From positions 1 to 13,973 of the forward strand of contig DAXB01000049.1 of NCBI GenBank assembly GCA_002506175.1: DNA of 13,973 nucleotides, read 5' to 3'. This DNA is from Methanomassiliicoccaceae archaeon UBA113. GTDB taxonomy: Archaea > Thermoplasmatota > Thermoplasmata > Methanomassiliicoccales > Methanomethylophilaceae. Under the pieces are notes generated by a model. The model had not been told where the DNA came from and ran no database searches. It saw nothing but the letters and a program-made list of their open reading frames with translations. How positions within the stretch are numbered: the first letter of the stretch is position 1; every line of letters starts with the position of its first letter. Positions 5,404-12,522 of this stretch are shown here, in pieces. Position numbers and translations under genes: made by a program.

Positions 5404-7344
5404 ATGGCTCAGAAGAACATTGCCCACGGAAAGGAGGATTACAGGTGGTGCGACGGATGCGGTACGCTTATTCTCGGAGAGAAGTGTTCAATATGCGGAT
5501 CCGAGGGTCGTCTGTTCAAGATCAACAGCCCTGGCGACATCAGACCTTGCATGGGCGACAGCATCGGACTTGTGCTGAGGCTATTCGAGGATGCCTTCGG
5601 CACATCGGAGCCTCTGAAAGGAAAATCGATATTCTTCAATAAAGTCCCAGGAGAGGACCGTACCGACGAGATCATCGCGTACGGATGTGTTCTGGGAATA
5701 CTCCGCTTCGATATGAAGCTTGACAGGATAGTATTGGAGATAAGGCAGCCGGGGGCGGACCTGTTCAATCCGTTTGCTACAAAGAACATAGTTCAGTTCG
5801 GAAACATGTCCGGACATCTCAAAGGCAAGACCGTCCCAGGGGAGAACGTATTCAATGTGACAGGGGAGTTCTTCAAGGGCGATACAATTATCCTCAGGAA
5901 GGGACAGAAGGTGGGTCCTGGGATCGCCATGGCTGACAGCTCGGATATGAAAGCATCCGAGAAGGCTGCGAAGATACGCGACCTCAATGCCTCTGCCGAA
6001 ATCCCGGTGTCTCCAGATGCGGATCTGAAGACGTTCGTGAAGGTGAACACGGATCACCTCAGGAGCATCTCCAAGCACGCTGTCCACGAGATCAGGAGGT
6101 TCCTGGACGAGAAGAATCAGGGAAAGCTTCCGGTGACAGTATCGTTCTCCGGAGGAAAGGATTCGCTCGCGGCATACGGTCTGGCCACCCAGGCTGTGAA
6201 GAAGATCGACCTGATGTACATCGACACCGGTTTGGAGTTTCCAGAGACTGTGGATTATGTGAAGGCTTTCGCTCTTGAACATGACAACAGGCTCCATATA
6301 GCGGAGGGCAAGGACGGATTCTGGGATAATGTGGACACGTTCGGTCCTCCGGCCAAGGATTTCAGATGGTGCTGCAAAGTCTGCAAGCTCGGTCCGACCA
6401 CCGATATGATCTCGGGTGATTTCCCGGACGGCACCATAACGGTGGAAGGTAACCGCTGGCTGGAGTCGTATGCACGTTCCACCATCGGATTCGTCAGCAG
6501 GAACCCGTTCGTTCCGAACCAGATAAACCTCAATCCTATACGCTCATGGTGTGCCGCGGAGGTATGGGGATTCATCCTGATGTCGGGGTTGGAATACAAT
6601 CCATTGTACGACAGGGATTTCGAGAGGATAGGCTGCTATCTGTGCCCTTCGTGCCTTTCCAGCGAATGGAGGAACACTGGACGCATACATCCGGACCTAT
6701 ACGGAAGATGGGAATCATATCTTCACGATTATGCTGAGGGAAGGGGTCTTCCGAAGGAATACGCGGATATGGGATTCTGGAGATGGAAGGTGCTCCCTCC
6801 CAAGATGATCCAGCTATCCGAGGAGATGCAGATATCTCTGAAGCCGACCAAGGCCGCAGGTCCGACCATGAAGATGCTGAAGGGAGCATCGCCGTGCGCC
6901 GCAGGAGGATACTCTGTGGAAGCCATAGTCAATGTCCAGAGGAGCAGGGACTTCTCATATGTGGAGGATGCTCTGCGTACCGTCGGCGAGGTCAGGTACT
7001 CGCCCGAGTTCGAGATAGCCCTGTTGAAGATGCCCGTCGGAAGAGCGAAGCTGTTCGGAGGAGGGCAGGTTTCCGTCACCGCACCGGATGGGAAGAACGC
7101 CAAGCTGGTGTTTGAGAAGGCTGTGAAGGCACTCATACGCGCAGAGCTCTGCACCGAGTGCGGGATATGCGAGAAGAAGTGTCCCCGCCATGCCATCAGG
7201 ATATCCGGCGGTATGCGTGTCGATTCAGAAAGATGCAATTCTTGCGGCAGATGCGAGAAGTCATGCATGGTCGTTCATTATTACGATAAGCTGATGGAGT
7301 CCGTGAAGGACGAACCTGCCGTGTGCAAAACTAATCGCTGCTGA
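5404..7344 (+). CDS. PAPS-reductase-like PP-loop enzyme fused to zinc ribbon, PUA-like domain and ferredoxin
   Basis: This is a 646-residue multidomain protein. An N-terminal zinc ribbon has Cys16, Cys19, Cys28 and Cys31. Residues about 110-180 look PUA-like (RNA-binding), ending EFFKGDTIILRKGQKVGPG. The PP-loop domain has SFSGGKDS at 247-254, the ATP-pyrophosphatase signature of PAPS reductases and RNA-thiolation enzymes. Two cysteine groups, RWCCKVC (323, 324, 327) and CYLCPSC (411, 414, 417), could hold a metal or Fe-S cluster. A C-terminal 2[4Fe-4S] ferredoxin has Cys583/586/589/593 and Cys611/614/617/621. Related archaeal proteins are usually annotated as PAPS reductase/FAD synthetase-like. 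The RNA-binding domain plus PP-loop suggests an RNA thiolation or related sulfur-transfer role rather than sulfate assimilation; that is inference. It diverges from the M50 gene, and a separate promoter precedes the next gene. Confidence 0.85.
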   Translation: MAQKNIAHGKEDYRWCDGCGTLILGEKCSICGSEGRLFKINSPGDIRPCMGDSIGLVLRLFEDAFGTSEPLKGKSIFFNKVPGEDRTDEIIAYGCVLGILRFDMKLDRIVLEIRQPGADLFNPFATKNIVQFGNMSGHLKGKTVPGENVFNVTGEFFKGDTIILRKGQKVGPGIAMADSSDMKASEKAAKIRDLNASAEIPVSPDADLKTFVKVNTDHLRSISKHAVHEIRRFLDEKNQGKLPVTVSFSGGKDSLAAYGLATQAVKKIDLMYIDTGLEFPETVDYVKAFALEHDNRLHIAEGKDGFWDNVDTFGPPAKDFRWCCKVCKLGPTTDMISGDFPDGTITVEGNRWLESYARSTIGFVSRNPFVPNQINLNPIRSWCAAEVWGFILMSGLEYNPLYDRDFERIGCYLCPSCLSSEWRNTGRIHPDLYGRWESYLHDYAEGRGLPKEYADMGFWRWKVLPPKMIQLSEEMQISLKPTKAAGPTMKMLKGASPCAAGGYSVEAIVNVQRSRDFSYVEDALRTVGEVRYSPEFEIALLKMPVGRAKLFGGGQVSVTAPDGKNAKLVFEKAVKALIRAELCTECGICEKKCPRHAIRISGGMRVDSERCNSCGRCEKSCMVVHYYDKLMESVKDEPAVCKTNRC

Positions 7345-7363
7345 GACCGTTTTCATCGGCAAC

Positions 7364-7371
7364 CCTTAAAA
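7364..7371 (+). promoter_or_regulatory. TATA-like element of the membrane protein gene
   Basis: CCTTAAAA is centred about 26 nt upstream of the ATG at 7393, consistent with a leaderless transcript separate from the preceding gene. The match to consensus is modest. Confidence 0.4.
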
Positions 7372-7392
7372 CGGACACCCTGTTATACGTCC

Positions 7393-8136
7393 ATGGATTG
7401 GATATTGGGCATAGCACTTCTCGCCGGTTTCGGACCGGCACTGCTCATGATGGACTGGGTTCTGAAGAACTACACATACCCCAGAGTGGAGAATCCGTTC
7501 TTCAAAGACTCCACACTTTTCGGAATGCTTGTGGTCGGCGTGATAGAGGGAGCGGTCATATTCTTCGCGATAATCATGTTCAATATTCTCGAGAGCAGTT
7601 TCAGTATACTGTTCATGGTGATCATCGCACTCATCCAGCTGATGGCTATGGTTGTTGTCATGAACCTTAGGAGGTTCCGCGGAAAGTCGGATTCAATCTT
7701 CTACGGATATTCTCTCGGTCTTGGAATGGCTGCAGGGATGGCTGCGGGATTCACATACAGGATGTGTGGACTCGTTCTTCTCAAAGAGGCGGAAGTCTCG
7801 ATTGACTACACCGCACTGGTGATCTATGTAGTTCTCATGTCGTTCTCGATGATCCTTATCCTGGGAGCGTGCGGAACCAATGTGGGGGAGGGGATTGCCA
7901 GGCATCTCCCGATGCAGTTCGTTCTTCAGGGAGCAGTACCGCTAGTTGCGTACGATATGCTGTTCGCAGCTATGTGGTCCAGCACGGGGATAATTTACTA
8001 CGTGTTGCTTATTGCAATGCTCCTTCTCGGAGCGTTCTACTTCCGCAGGTGTCTGTTTGTCAACCTTCCGAACATTATTAGAGAGGTTCTGAAGATGAAC
8101 GGCGAGAAACGTGACGACATTCCGAAATCCGATTGA
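7393..8136 (+). CDS. Polytopic membrane protein, unrecognised
   Basis: I do not recognise this 247-residue protein. It has about seven hydrophobic segments: near residues 3-24, 43-66, 71-92, 105-120, 137-157, 174-195 and 199-218. A basic loop, NLRRFRGKSDS, follows segment 3, and the tail NGEKRDDIPKSD is polar, so the C terminus is likely soluble. The glycine-rich segment YGYSLGLGMAAGMAAGF recalls channel- or intramembrane-protease-like helices, but no HExxH, paired-glutamate or other catalytic motif is evident. The ATG agrees with the TATA element upstream. Its TGA directly abuts the stop of the convergent zinc-ribbon gene with no base between. Possible roles include transport or an uncharacterised membrane enzyme. 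Confidence 0.8.
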   Translation: MDWILGIALLAGFGPALLMMDWVLKNYTYPRVENPFFKDSTLFGMLVVGVIEGAVIFFAIIMFNILESSFSILFMVIIALIQLMAMVVVMNLRRFRGKSDSIFYGYSLGLGMAAGMAAGFTYRMCGLVLLKEAEVSIDYTALVIYVVLMSFSMILILGACGTNVGEGIARHLPMQFVLQGAVPLVAYDMLFAAMWSSTGIIYYVLLIAMLLLGAFYFRRCLFVNLPNIIREVLKMNGEKRDDIPKSD

Positions 8137-8574
8137 TCAGCCTTTGTACTGGCCGATCCTGATTTCGGATATGTAACAGCGGTCGAGCATCGCGGAGACA
8201 TACTGCTCCGCATGCTTGTCCCCTACGATCTCTCTGACGTCATCGATCGTGAACGTTCCCTTGATGCGGGTCAGCTCTTTGGCGAGGATCATCATCTTCT
8301 CGTCCAGGTCCGAGGCGTGCTCGTATTTGTAGACCATCGTGGAATAGGGGTCTGCCTTCTCGATCTTTTTCTTCTTGGCCTTTTCATCCGGCGATTCGAA
8401 TCCTTCCAGCTGAGCCAGGGCGTCCCTTGCCTTGGACTGGTCGTTGGATTCGAAGTACACCGTCATCTGCGATGTCTTCTCGGTGCCGTTGCAATAGGGG
8501 CAGGTCGTCTGTTTCGATGACCTATCGATGATGCGAGCCCTTCTGCAGATCCCGCAGAGCGTAACTGCGTACAT
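8137..8574 (-). CDS. Zinc-ribbon protein, DUF5817-like, with C-terminal winged-helix-like region
   Basis: This 145-residue protein begins MYAVTLCGIC and has Cys7, Cys10, Cys25 and Cys28 as a zinc ribbon, resembling the archaeal DUF5817 N-terminal domain. A lysine-rich linker near 65-73 leads to a C-terminal region of about 85-140 that looks like a small helix-turn-helix (ELTRIKGTFTIDDVREIVG and AEQYVSAMLDRCYISEIRIG). It may bind nucleic acid; the function is unknown. The frame is open 12 codons further upstream, but that part overlaps the arginine decarboxylase gene. The ATG at 8574 leaves a 4-nt gap after its TGA, and GTGATC just before the ATG resembles a Shine-Dalgarno site. It is likely co-transcribed with the decarboxylase. 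Its last 18 bases nearly match the end of the PAC2 gene. Confidence 0.8.
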   Translation of the reverse strand: MYAVTLCGICRRARIIDRSSKQTTCPYCNGTEKTSQMTVYFESNDQSKARDALAQLEGFESPDEKAKKKKIEKADPYSTMVYKYEHASDLDEKMMILAKELTRIKGTFTIDDVREIVGDKHAEQYVSAMLDRCYISEIRIGQYKG

Positions 8575-8578
8575 CGGA

Positions 8579-9052
8579 TCACAGGTACTCGGTGAACACC
8601 AGAGATGCAACGCAGCATCCGTAGTTGTCCATCGGTATCTTCAGGTCTTCGATTGCAAAATTGATTTCTTCGAATTCCACGTTGCGGATGCGGGACATCT
8701 CGTCCATCTTCCACTTGAGGAGCTCCTTCAGGGATTCAGCCGAACCGTGGATGTGGCCTTCCGCCACATATCCGCCTTTCCCGTCCTTGCGGTAGGCGTA
8801 TGCGATCCCGGCTGCGATTGTCTCGCCCTCGCATCCCCTCATCTGGGCCAAGACGCAGTGTGTGATGGCGCCCATGGACATCTTGCACGGTTCTATCTGT
8901 ATCGCTCCAATCGGAATGACGGATGAGACGGATACGAGGTTCTGCTCTCCGATCCCGGCCTGTATCAGGGCCTTGTCGAATGCGTTGAGGTCAGATGTCT
9001 CGCTGACGGCTGAACTGTGCGTTATGAAGAATTTAGAGGGGACTAGCTCCAT
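8579..9052 (-). CDS. pdaD: Pyruvoyl-dependent arginine decarboxylase
   Basis: This 157-residue proenzyme makes agmatine from arginine, the first step of archaeal polyamine synthesis, and agmatine also serves tRNA-Ile agmatidine formation. The self-cleavage site is in NLVSVSSVIP: cleavage between Ser43 and Ser44 would give a short beta chain and an alpha chain starting with a pyruvoyl group derived from Ser44. Other conserved parts include CKMSMGAITHCVLAQ, GETIAAGIAYA and GHIHGSAESLKE. Length and layout match the Methanocaldococcus-type PvlArgDC family. The ATG at 9052 lies about 25 nt downstream of a TATA box. It leads a two-gene unit with the DUF5817-like gene. The PAC2 gene lies upstream on the same strand, 44 bp away with its own promoter. 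Confidence 0.95.
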   Translation of the reverse strand: MELVPSKFFITHSSAVSETSDLNAFDKALIQAGIGEQNLVSVSSVIPIGAIQIEPCKMSMGAITHCVLAQMRGCEGETIAAGIAYAYRKDGKGGYVAEGHIHGSAESLKELLKWKMDEMSRIRNVEFEEINFAIEDLKIPMDNYGCCVASLVFTEYL

Positions 9053-9073
9053 AGGGAACTTTATCGGATCATC

Positions 9074-9081
9074 CTATAAAC
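9074..9081 (-). promoter_or_regulatory. TATA box of the arginine decarboxylase gene
   Basis: The minus strand reads GTTTATAG, centred about 25 nt upstream of the ATG at 9052 within the 44-bp gap after the PAC2 gene. It predicts a leaderless transcript independent of PAC2. Confidence 0.55.
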
Positions 9082-9096
9082 GGAATTCGGTCGGGA

Positions 9097-9816
9097 TCAG
9101 CCTATGTACTGGGATGTGTCGGTCCCGCTCTGCTGCTGTTCCTGGACCTGCTTGTCGATGATCTGAGCCTCTTTCAGGAGCTCCTTGGCATTGGTCTTGA
9201 AACCGGGAATCATCTTTGACACCGGTTCTATGTAAGCAATCGATGCTCCGGGATCGGGGACACCGCTCGTCGCAGGTACGAGGACGGAAACTATGCTCAT
9301 CCCTTTGCTGGGGGCTAGGATCATGAGCACTCCCGACAGTCCTCTGAGCATCCCTCCGGTCATCTTCGTGAGCTTGCTCTTCTTCATCAGCCTCTCCGAA
9401 TCAGGCCCGTCGCCGACCACGAGCGTCTTGTCGTTCTCGCTGTACCTCGGGGAACCGTCCAGGCAGATCACGGTCTTGCAGCCCTTCTGTCTGGCGTATG
9501 CCAGGATCTTGTTTGCCAGGCCGTAGCAGTCCTCCGGTTTCGGGGTGTACTCGGACATGCAGACGATCACATCCTGTCCGCCTTTCCTCTTGTTCTTGTA
9601 AGCGAAGAACCTGACAGGAGGCAAAGTCCTGTCGCCCAGTATGAGGCAGTACGGAGGCATGTTGGGAGAAACGAGACCGGCTATGGGAGTCATCTTGAGA
9701 TTGGCGACGTAGGTGTTGGCCATGATAGAGCTGACGAGACCTATGCTGGGGAACCCGATCACGCAGACGGGGTCGTTCAGCTGCACATTCTCATACTGTA
9801 TGGTTTCGATCTCCAT
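9097..9816 (-). CDS. PAC2-family protein (proteasome assembly chaperone-like)
   Basis: This 239-residue protein belongs to the PAC2 superfamily (archaeal PbaA/PbaB relatives). Near the N terminus VCVIGFPSIGLVSSIMANTY matches the family's GFP-x-GxVG-x-IA region. Further family-like segments are NMPPYCLILGDR, VICLDGSPRYSE and GMSIVSVLVPATSGVPDPGAS. Archaeal members assist proteasome assembly or bind its alpha ring. The C terminus ends QYIG and is not a true HbYX tail, since Tyr is third from the end, so proteasome docking is unproven. The ATG at 9816 is about 27 nt from a TATA box that also seems to serve the divergent M16 peptidase gene. The pairing of a chaperone-like gene with a peptidase is suggestive but not proof of shared function. 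Confidence 0.88.
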   Translation of the reverse strand: MEIETIQYENVQLNDPVCVIGFPSIGLVSSIMANTYVANLKMTPIAGLVSPNMPPYCLILGDRTLPPVRFFAYKNKRKGGQDVIVCMSEYTPKPEDCYGLANKILAYARQKGCKTVICLDGSPRYSENDKTLVVGDGPDSERLMKKSKLTKMTGGMLRGLSGVLMILAPSKGMSIVSVLVPATSGVPDPGASIAYIEPVSKMIPGFKTNAKELLKEAQIIDKQVQEQQQSGTDTSQYIG

Positions 9817-9837
9817 GATCTAGGGCATACCGTTACA

Positions 9838-9847
9838 CATTTTAAGA
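9838..9847. promoter_or_regulatory. Single TATA box apparently shared by PAC2 and M16 genes
   Basis: CATTTTAAGA (TCTTAAAATG on the other strand), centred on the palindrome TTAA at 9842-9845, lies midway in the 52-bp gap between the divergent ATGs at 9816 and 9869. It is about 26-27 nt from each. No second TATA-like element with correct spacing is evident. Confidence 0.55.
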
Positions 9848-9868
9848 AGTTCTATCTTATGATTCATC

Positions 9869-11143
9869 ATGAGCGGTCATAAGATCTCTGTCTCTCAGAC
9901 AGCAGGCGGAATCCCGGTAGTGGTTGAGAACATCCCGGACAGCGAGAGCGTGGCGTACATGATAGGTGTCGCTACCGGATCCAGGGACGAGACCGAGGGG
10001 ATATACGGACTGTCGCATCTTTTGGAGCACACAGTTTTCAGGGAGACCAAGACCATGGACTCCTACCAGATGGCGAAGGAGATAGAGGGGGCCGGAGGAG
10101 AGCTCAATGCTTTCACAGGCAGGGAGATGACCGCATTCTACGGAATCACGATCAAGGAGACCGCAGATGTCGCCAGGCGTATCGTCGGGGACATAGTGGC
10201 CAACCCGCTCATCAACGAGAACGCAACCGAACTGGAGAAGAAGATCGTCCTTCAGGAGCTCAGCATGATCAAGAGCGAGCCGGACAAGTACATACATGAT
10301 CTGTTCAGCATGATTCTGTGGAGAGGTCACGAGCTGTCTCAGGACGAGGGCGGCGACGAGAAGCTCGTTGCCAAGATGACCTACAAGGATCTCAGGGAGT
10401 ACTATGACGAGAAGTATCTCATACCGAATCTTTCCGTGTATGCCGTCGGAGCCGTGTCCGAGGAGGAGACTGTCGGATGGGCCGAAGAGACGCTGGACTG
10501 TATGTCCGGAGGAAAGAGGAACGTCAGGACCAACCCTCCGATGCCGGAATCGTCGTACGAGTTCAAGGCTCACGACTCGGATCATTACCAGGTCGCCATG
10601 GGATTCCCATCATACGGGTCGTCCCATCCCGACAGGACTGCGCTCACGATGCTGGCGGCCGTCCTCGGTTCCGGAACAAGCTCCAGGCTGTTCCAGGAGG
10701 TCAGGGAGAAGAAGGCTCTGGTGTACTCCGTATATTCGTCGGTTGAGCAGAACAGCGATGCCAGTTCCATGGGGACCTTCATGTCCTGCACGAAGCATAA
10801 TGTGATCGAGGCGATGGAGACCACAGCATCAGTCTACTCCAATCTCATCAAAGAAGGATTGGAGAAGGGGGAGCTGGAGAGAGCCAAGAGGCTGATCAAG
10901 GGAGCCAACGTGAGGGCGATGGAATCCGTCGAGAACAGACTGTACAGGCTCGGGGTCAACCATATGCTAAACGGATCCACCGAGGGTCTGGAGCAGCGTC
11001 TTGCAAAAATCGATGCTGTGACCGAGGATGACGTCATGAGGGCCGCAGAGGATATCATCAGGACCGACCGTATGAACGTGGTGGTCCTCGGAAAGGATGA
11101 AAGGAAGATCAGAAAGTACGACTCTTCCGCTCTCGCGCTTTGA
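9869..11143 (+). CDS. M16-family zinc metallopeptidase
   Basis: This 424-residue peptidase is of the pitrilysin / processing-peptidase family. The inverted zinc motif HLLEH gives His50, Glu53 and His54, and Glu130 in KKIVLQELSM, 75 residues later, fits the family's third zinc ligand. ELNAFTGREMTAFYG and the C-terminal half with GSGTSSRLFQEVREKKALVYSVYSS (about 267-291) match the M16 pair of alpha-beta domains. No signal peptide is visible, so it is probably cytoplasmic and degrades peptides. The ATG at 9869 is supported by the midpoint TATA box. Its last 35 bases overlap the end of the hydrogenase maturation peptidase gene on the other strand. Confidence 0.94.
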   Translation: MSGHKISVSQTAGGIPVVVENIPDSESVAYMIGVATGSRDETEGIYGLSHLLEHTVFRETKTMDSYQMAKEIEGAGGELNAFTGREMTAFYGITIKETADVARRIVGDIVANPLINENATELEKKIVLQELSMIKSEPDKYIHDLFSMILWRGHELSQDEGGDEKLVAKMTYKDLREYYDEKYLIPNLSVYAVGAVSEEETVGWAEETLDCMSGGKRNVRTNPPMPESSYEFKAHDSDHYQVAMGFPSYGSSHPDRTALTMLAAVLGSGTSSRLFQEVREKKALVYSVYSSVEQNSDASSMGTFMSCTKHNVIEAMETTASVYSNLIKEGLEKGELERAKRLIKGANVRAMESVENRLYRLGVNHMLNGSTEGLEQRLAKIDAVTEDDVMRAAEDIIRTDRMNVVVLGKDERKIRKYDSSALAL

Positions 11144-11621
11144 AGTAAGTATCGATGATGTGAAGGACGGCTTCGGTCGCGCTTTCCACCGCCGCCTCGA
11201 CGGCAGGCGTCATGGTCTCAGACATCGTCTTGATGTCCTCGACCTCGATGGCTACGAACATGATCTTATCGGGCATGATGTCCGGATCCATCTGGCGTCC
11301 GATTTTCACCGCTGTCGGCAGATTGACATCATGGCTCGACGCTTCGTTGATGAGGTCGTCGAAATAGCTTTCATCGAAGATCACCACCGATCCCGGGCCG
11401 TAGTTTCCGGTCTGTATGGCATCCACGATCACCGCATATCTGTACCCGTGGATAACAGGCAGGATGTCCAGGCCTCCGACCGCCTCTTCATGGCATTCGA
11501 CATCGTCAAGTCCCATCGCGGCTACGGCCTGAGACACCCTGAGTCCTACCGCGTCATCGCACATTATCGGGCTGCCAAGTCCAACGACCGCTATGCTGGA
11601 ATCCCTGTTCGTCAATGTCAT
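11109..11621 (-). CDS. [NiFe]-hydrogenase maturation endopeptidase (M52, HycI/HybD type)
   Basis: This 170-residue protease removes the C-terminal extension of a [NiFe]-hydrogenase large subunit after nickel insertion. The N-terminal motif VVGLGSPIMCDDAVGLR holds Asp23 at the position of HybD Glu16; Asp67 in VDAIQTG and His97 in SSHDVNLP correspond to the other nickel-sensing residues (HybD Asp62 and His93). The frame opens to a GTG at 11672, but the ATG at 11621 fits the family N terminus and a TATA element at 11649-11656. It overlaps the M16 gene tail-to-tail by 35 bp and diverges from the LysR-like regulator gene. The target hydrogenase is not in the window; a coenzyme M/B-linked Mvh-type or membrane Ech-type enzyme is plausible. 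Confidence 0.92.
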   Translation of the reverse strand: MTLTNRDSSIAVVGLGSPIMCDDAVGLRVSQAVAAMGLDDVECHEEAVGGLDILPVIHGYRYAVIVDAIQTGNYGPGSVVIFDESYFDDLINEASSHDVNLPTAVKIGRQMDPDIMPDKIMFVAIEVEDIKTMSETMTPAVEAAVESATEAVLHIIDTYFKARERKSRTF

Positions 11622-11648
11622 ATTCAACGGCAGGTCATGGATGTGAGC

Positions 11649-11656
11649 GTATAATG
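11649..11656 (-). promoter_or_regulatory. TATA box of the hydrogenase maturation peptidase gene
   Basis: The minus strand reads CATTATAC, centred about 32 nt upstream of the ATG at 11621, giving a predicted leader of about five bases. Confidence 0.5.
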
Positions 11657-11687
11657 ACTTTGGGAAGGTCACTGGGAGTGGACAAAG

Positions 11688-11699
11688 GTATTATCTTTA
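11688..11699 (+). promoter_or_regulatory. Promoter of the LysR-like gene, containing a GTATTATC half-site
   Basis: GTATTATCTTTA is centred about 26 nt upstream of the ATG at 11719 and probably includes the TATA element. GTATTATC (11688-11695) is identical to one arm of the dyad upstream of hdrC, hinting at autoregulation by occlusion of the TATA box. Confidence 0.45.
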
Positions 11700-11718
11700 C
11701 GGGTAACATCTACCAACC

Positions 11719-12519
11719 ATGGACATATCGGTTCAGAGCTCCCAGGTAATAAACGGAAAGACCGTCACTGTCCGTCAGTTGGAGGCTTTGACAACCGTCA
11801 GCGAGACCGGGAGTCAGACCTCGGCCGCAAGGAATCTCGGCATATCCGTTCCGGTTCTGCACAAGTACATATCTCAGATAGAGGAAGCTGCCGGGGCTCC
11901 GGTTCTGAAGACCACTCCGGCCGGTTCCGTTCTGACCCCGGAAGGTCGGAGGATAGTCGATATCGCCAAGTCGATGGAACACCGCTGCGATCAGGAACGT
12001 CCCTTCACGGTCTGCTGCAGCCCCGTCACGGAGGACCTCATGATGTCCGTTGTTTCTTTCGCCAAGATCCACAACGCCCGCATCATCGTCTCCGACGATG
12101 AGTACAACATCCGTATGATGAGAGAGGACAGGGCGGACCTGGCGATCATCGACGATCCGCTGTATCTATTCGATGCCGAGGAATTCCAGATGGACGAGAT
12201 CGGATACATGGGCATGGTCTATGTGGATAAGGGGCCGTCGTTCATCCGTTACAAATACGGCGCCCAGAGGGTCGCATTCATGTATCTGGATTCGATCCAT
12301 AAGAAGTACACTGTGGAATCCGAAACGTTCTCCCTGTCAGAGCTTCTAGGATCCAACAAGAGTTTCTTCGTAGACGAGTTCATGCTGACAAGGAGGAATC
12401 TCAGGCTTACTAGCGCGGTCGATCCAAAGATGCTCAGACATGCCATAACCGCCATATACAGGGACGAATCCCCCCATATTGCCAGAATCCTCAAGGCAGT
12501 GAAGCTCAGGAAGCTGTAA
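11719..12519 (+). CDS. LysR/ModE-like transcriptional regulator
   Basis: This is a 266-residue protein. Residues about 17-80 are a LysR/ModE-type winged helix-turn-helix: TVRQLEALTTVSETGSQTSA, then ARNLGISVPVLHKYISQIEE with the recognition helix, then VLTPEGRRIVDIAK. The remaining 180 residues look like a periplasmic-binding-like sensor domain (RADLAIIDDPLYLF; GAQRVAFMYLDSIH; FFVDEFMLTRRNLRL), as in LysR proteins; the ligand is unknown. Two cysteines are adjacent at 99-100. It is the only gene here ending in TAA. It lies just upstream of hdrCB in the same orientation, with a perfect dyad and a TATA box between them, and diverges from the hydrogenase-maturation gene. A role in controlling hydrogen or heterodisulfide metabolism is plausible but inferred only from position. 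Confidence 0.87.
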   Translation: MDISVQSSQVINGKTVTVRQLEALTTVSETGSQTSAARNLGISVPVLHKYISQIEEAAGAPVLKTTPAGSVLTPEGRRIVDIAKSMEHRCDQERPFTVCCSPVTEDLMMSVVSFAKIHNARIIVSDDEYNIRMMREDRADLAIIDDPLYLFDAEEFQMDEIGYMGMVYVDKGPSFIRYKYGAQRVAFMYLDSIHKKYTVESETFSLSELLGSNKSFFVDEFMLTRRNLRLTSAVDPKMLRHAITAIYRDESPHIARILKAVKLRKL

Positions 12520-12522
12520 TTT

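Noticed and set aside
5350..5427. 26-codon N-terminal extension of the M50 protease
   Set aside because: It crosses the shared TATA box and the start of the divergent gene; the ATG at 5349 has correct promoter spacing.
9097..9111. HbYX proteasome-docking tail on the PAC2 protein
   Set aside because: The tail is Tyr-Ile-Gly, with tyrosine third from the end rather than second, so the motif is not met.
11097..11654. Plus-strand open frame of 185 codons
   Set aside because: It is antisense to the hydrogenase maturation peptidase, whose catalytic residues are all present. The composition (many Arg and His) is that of a shadow frame.
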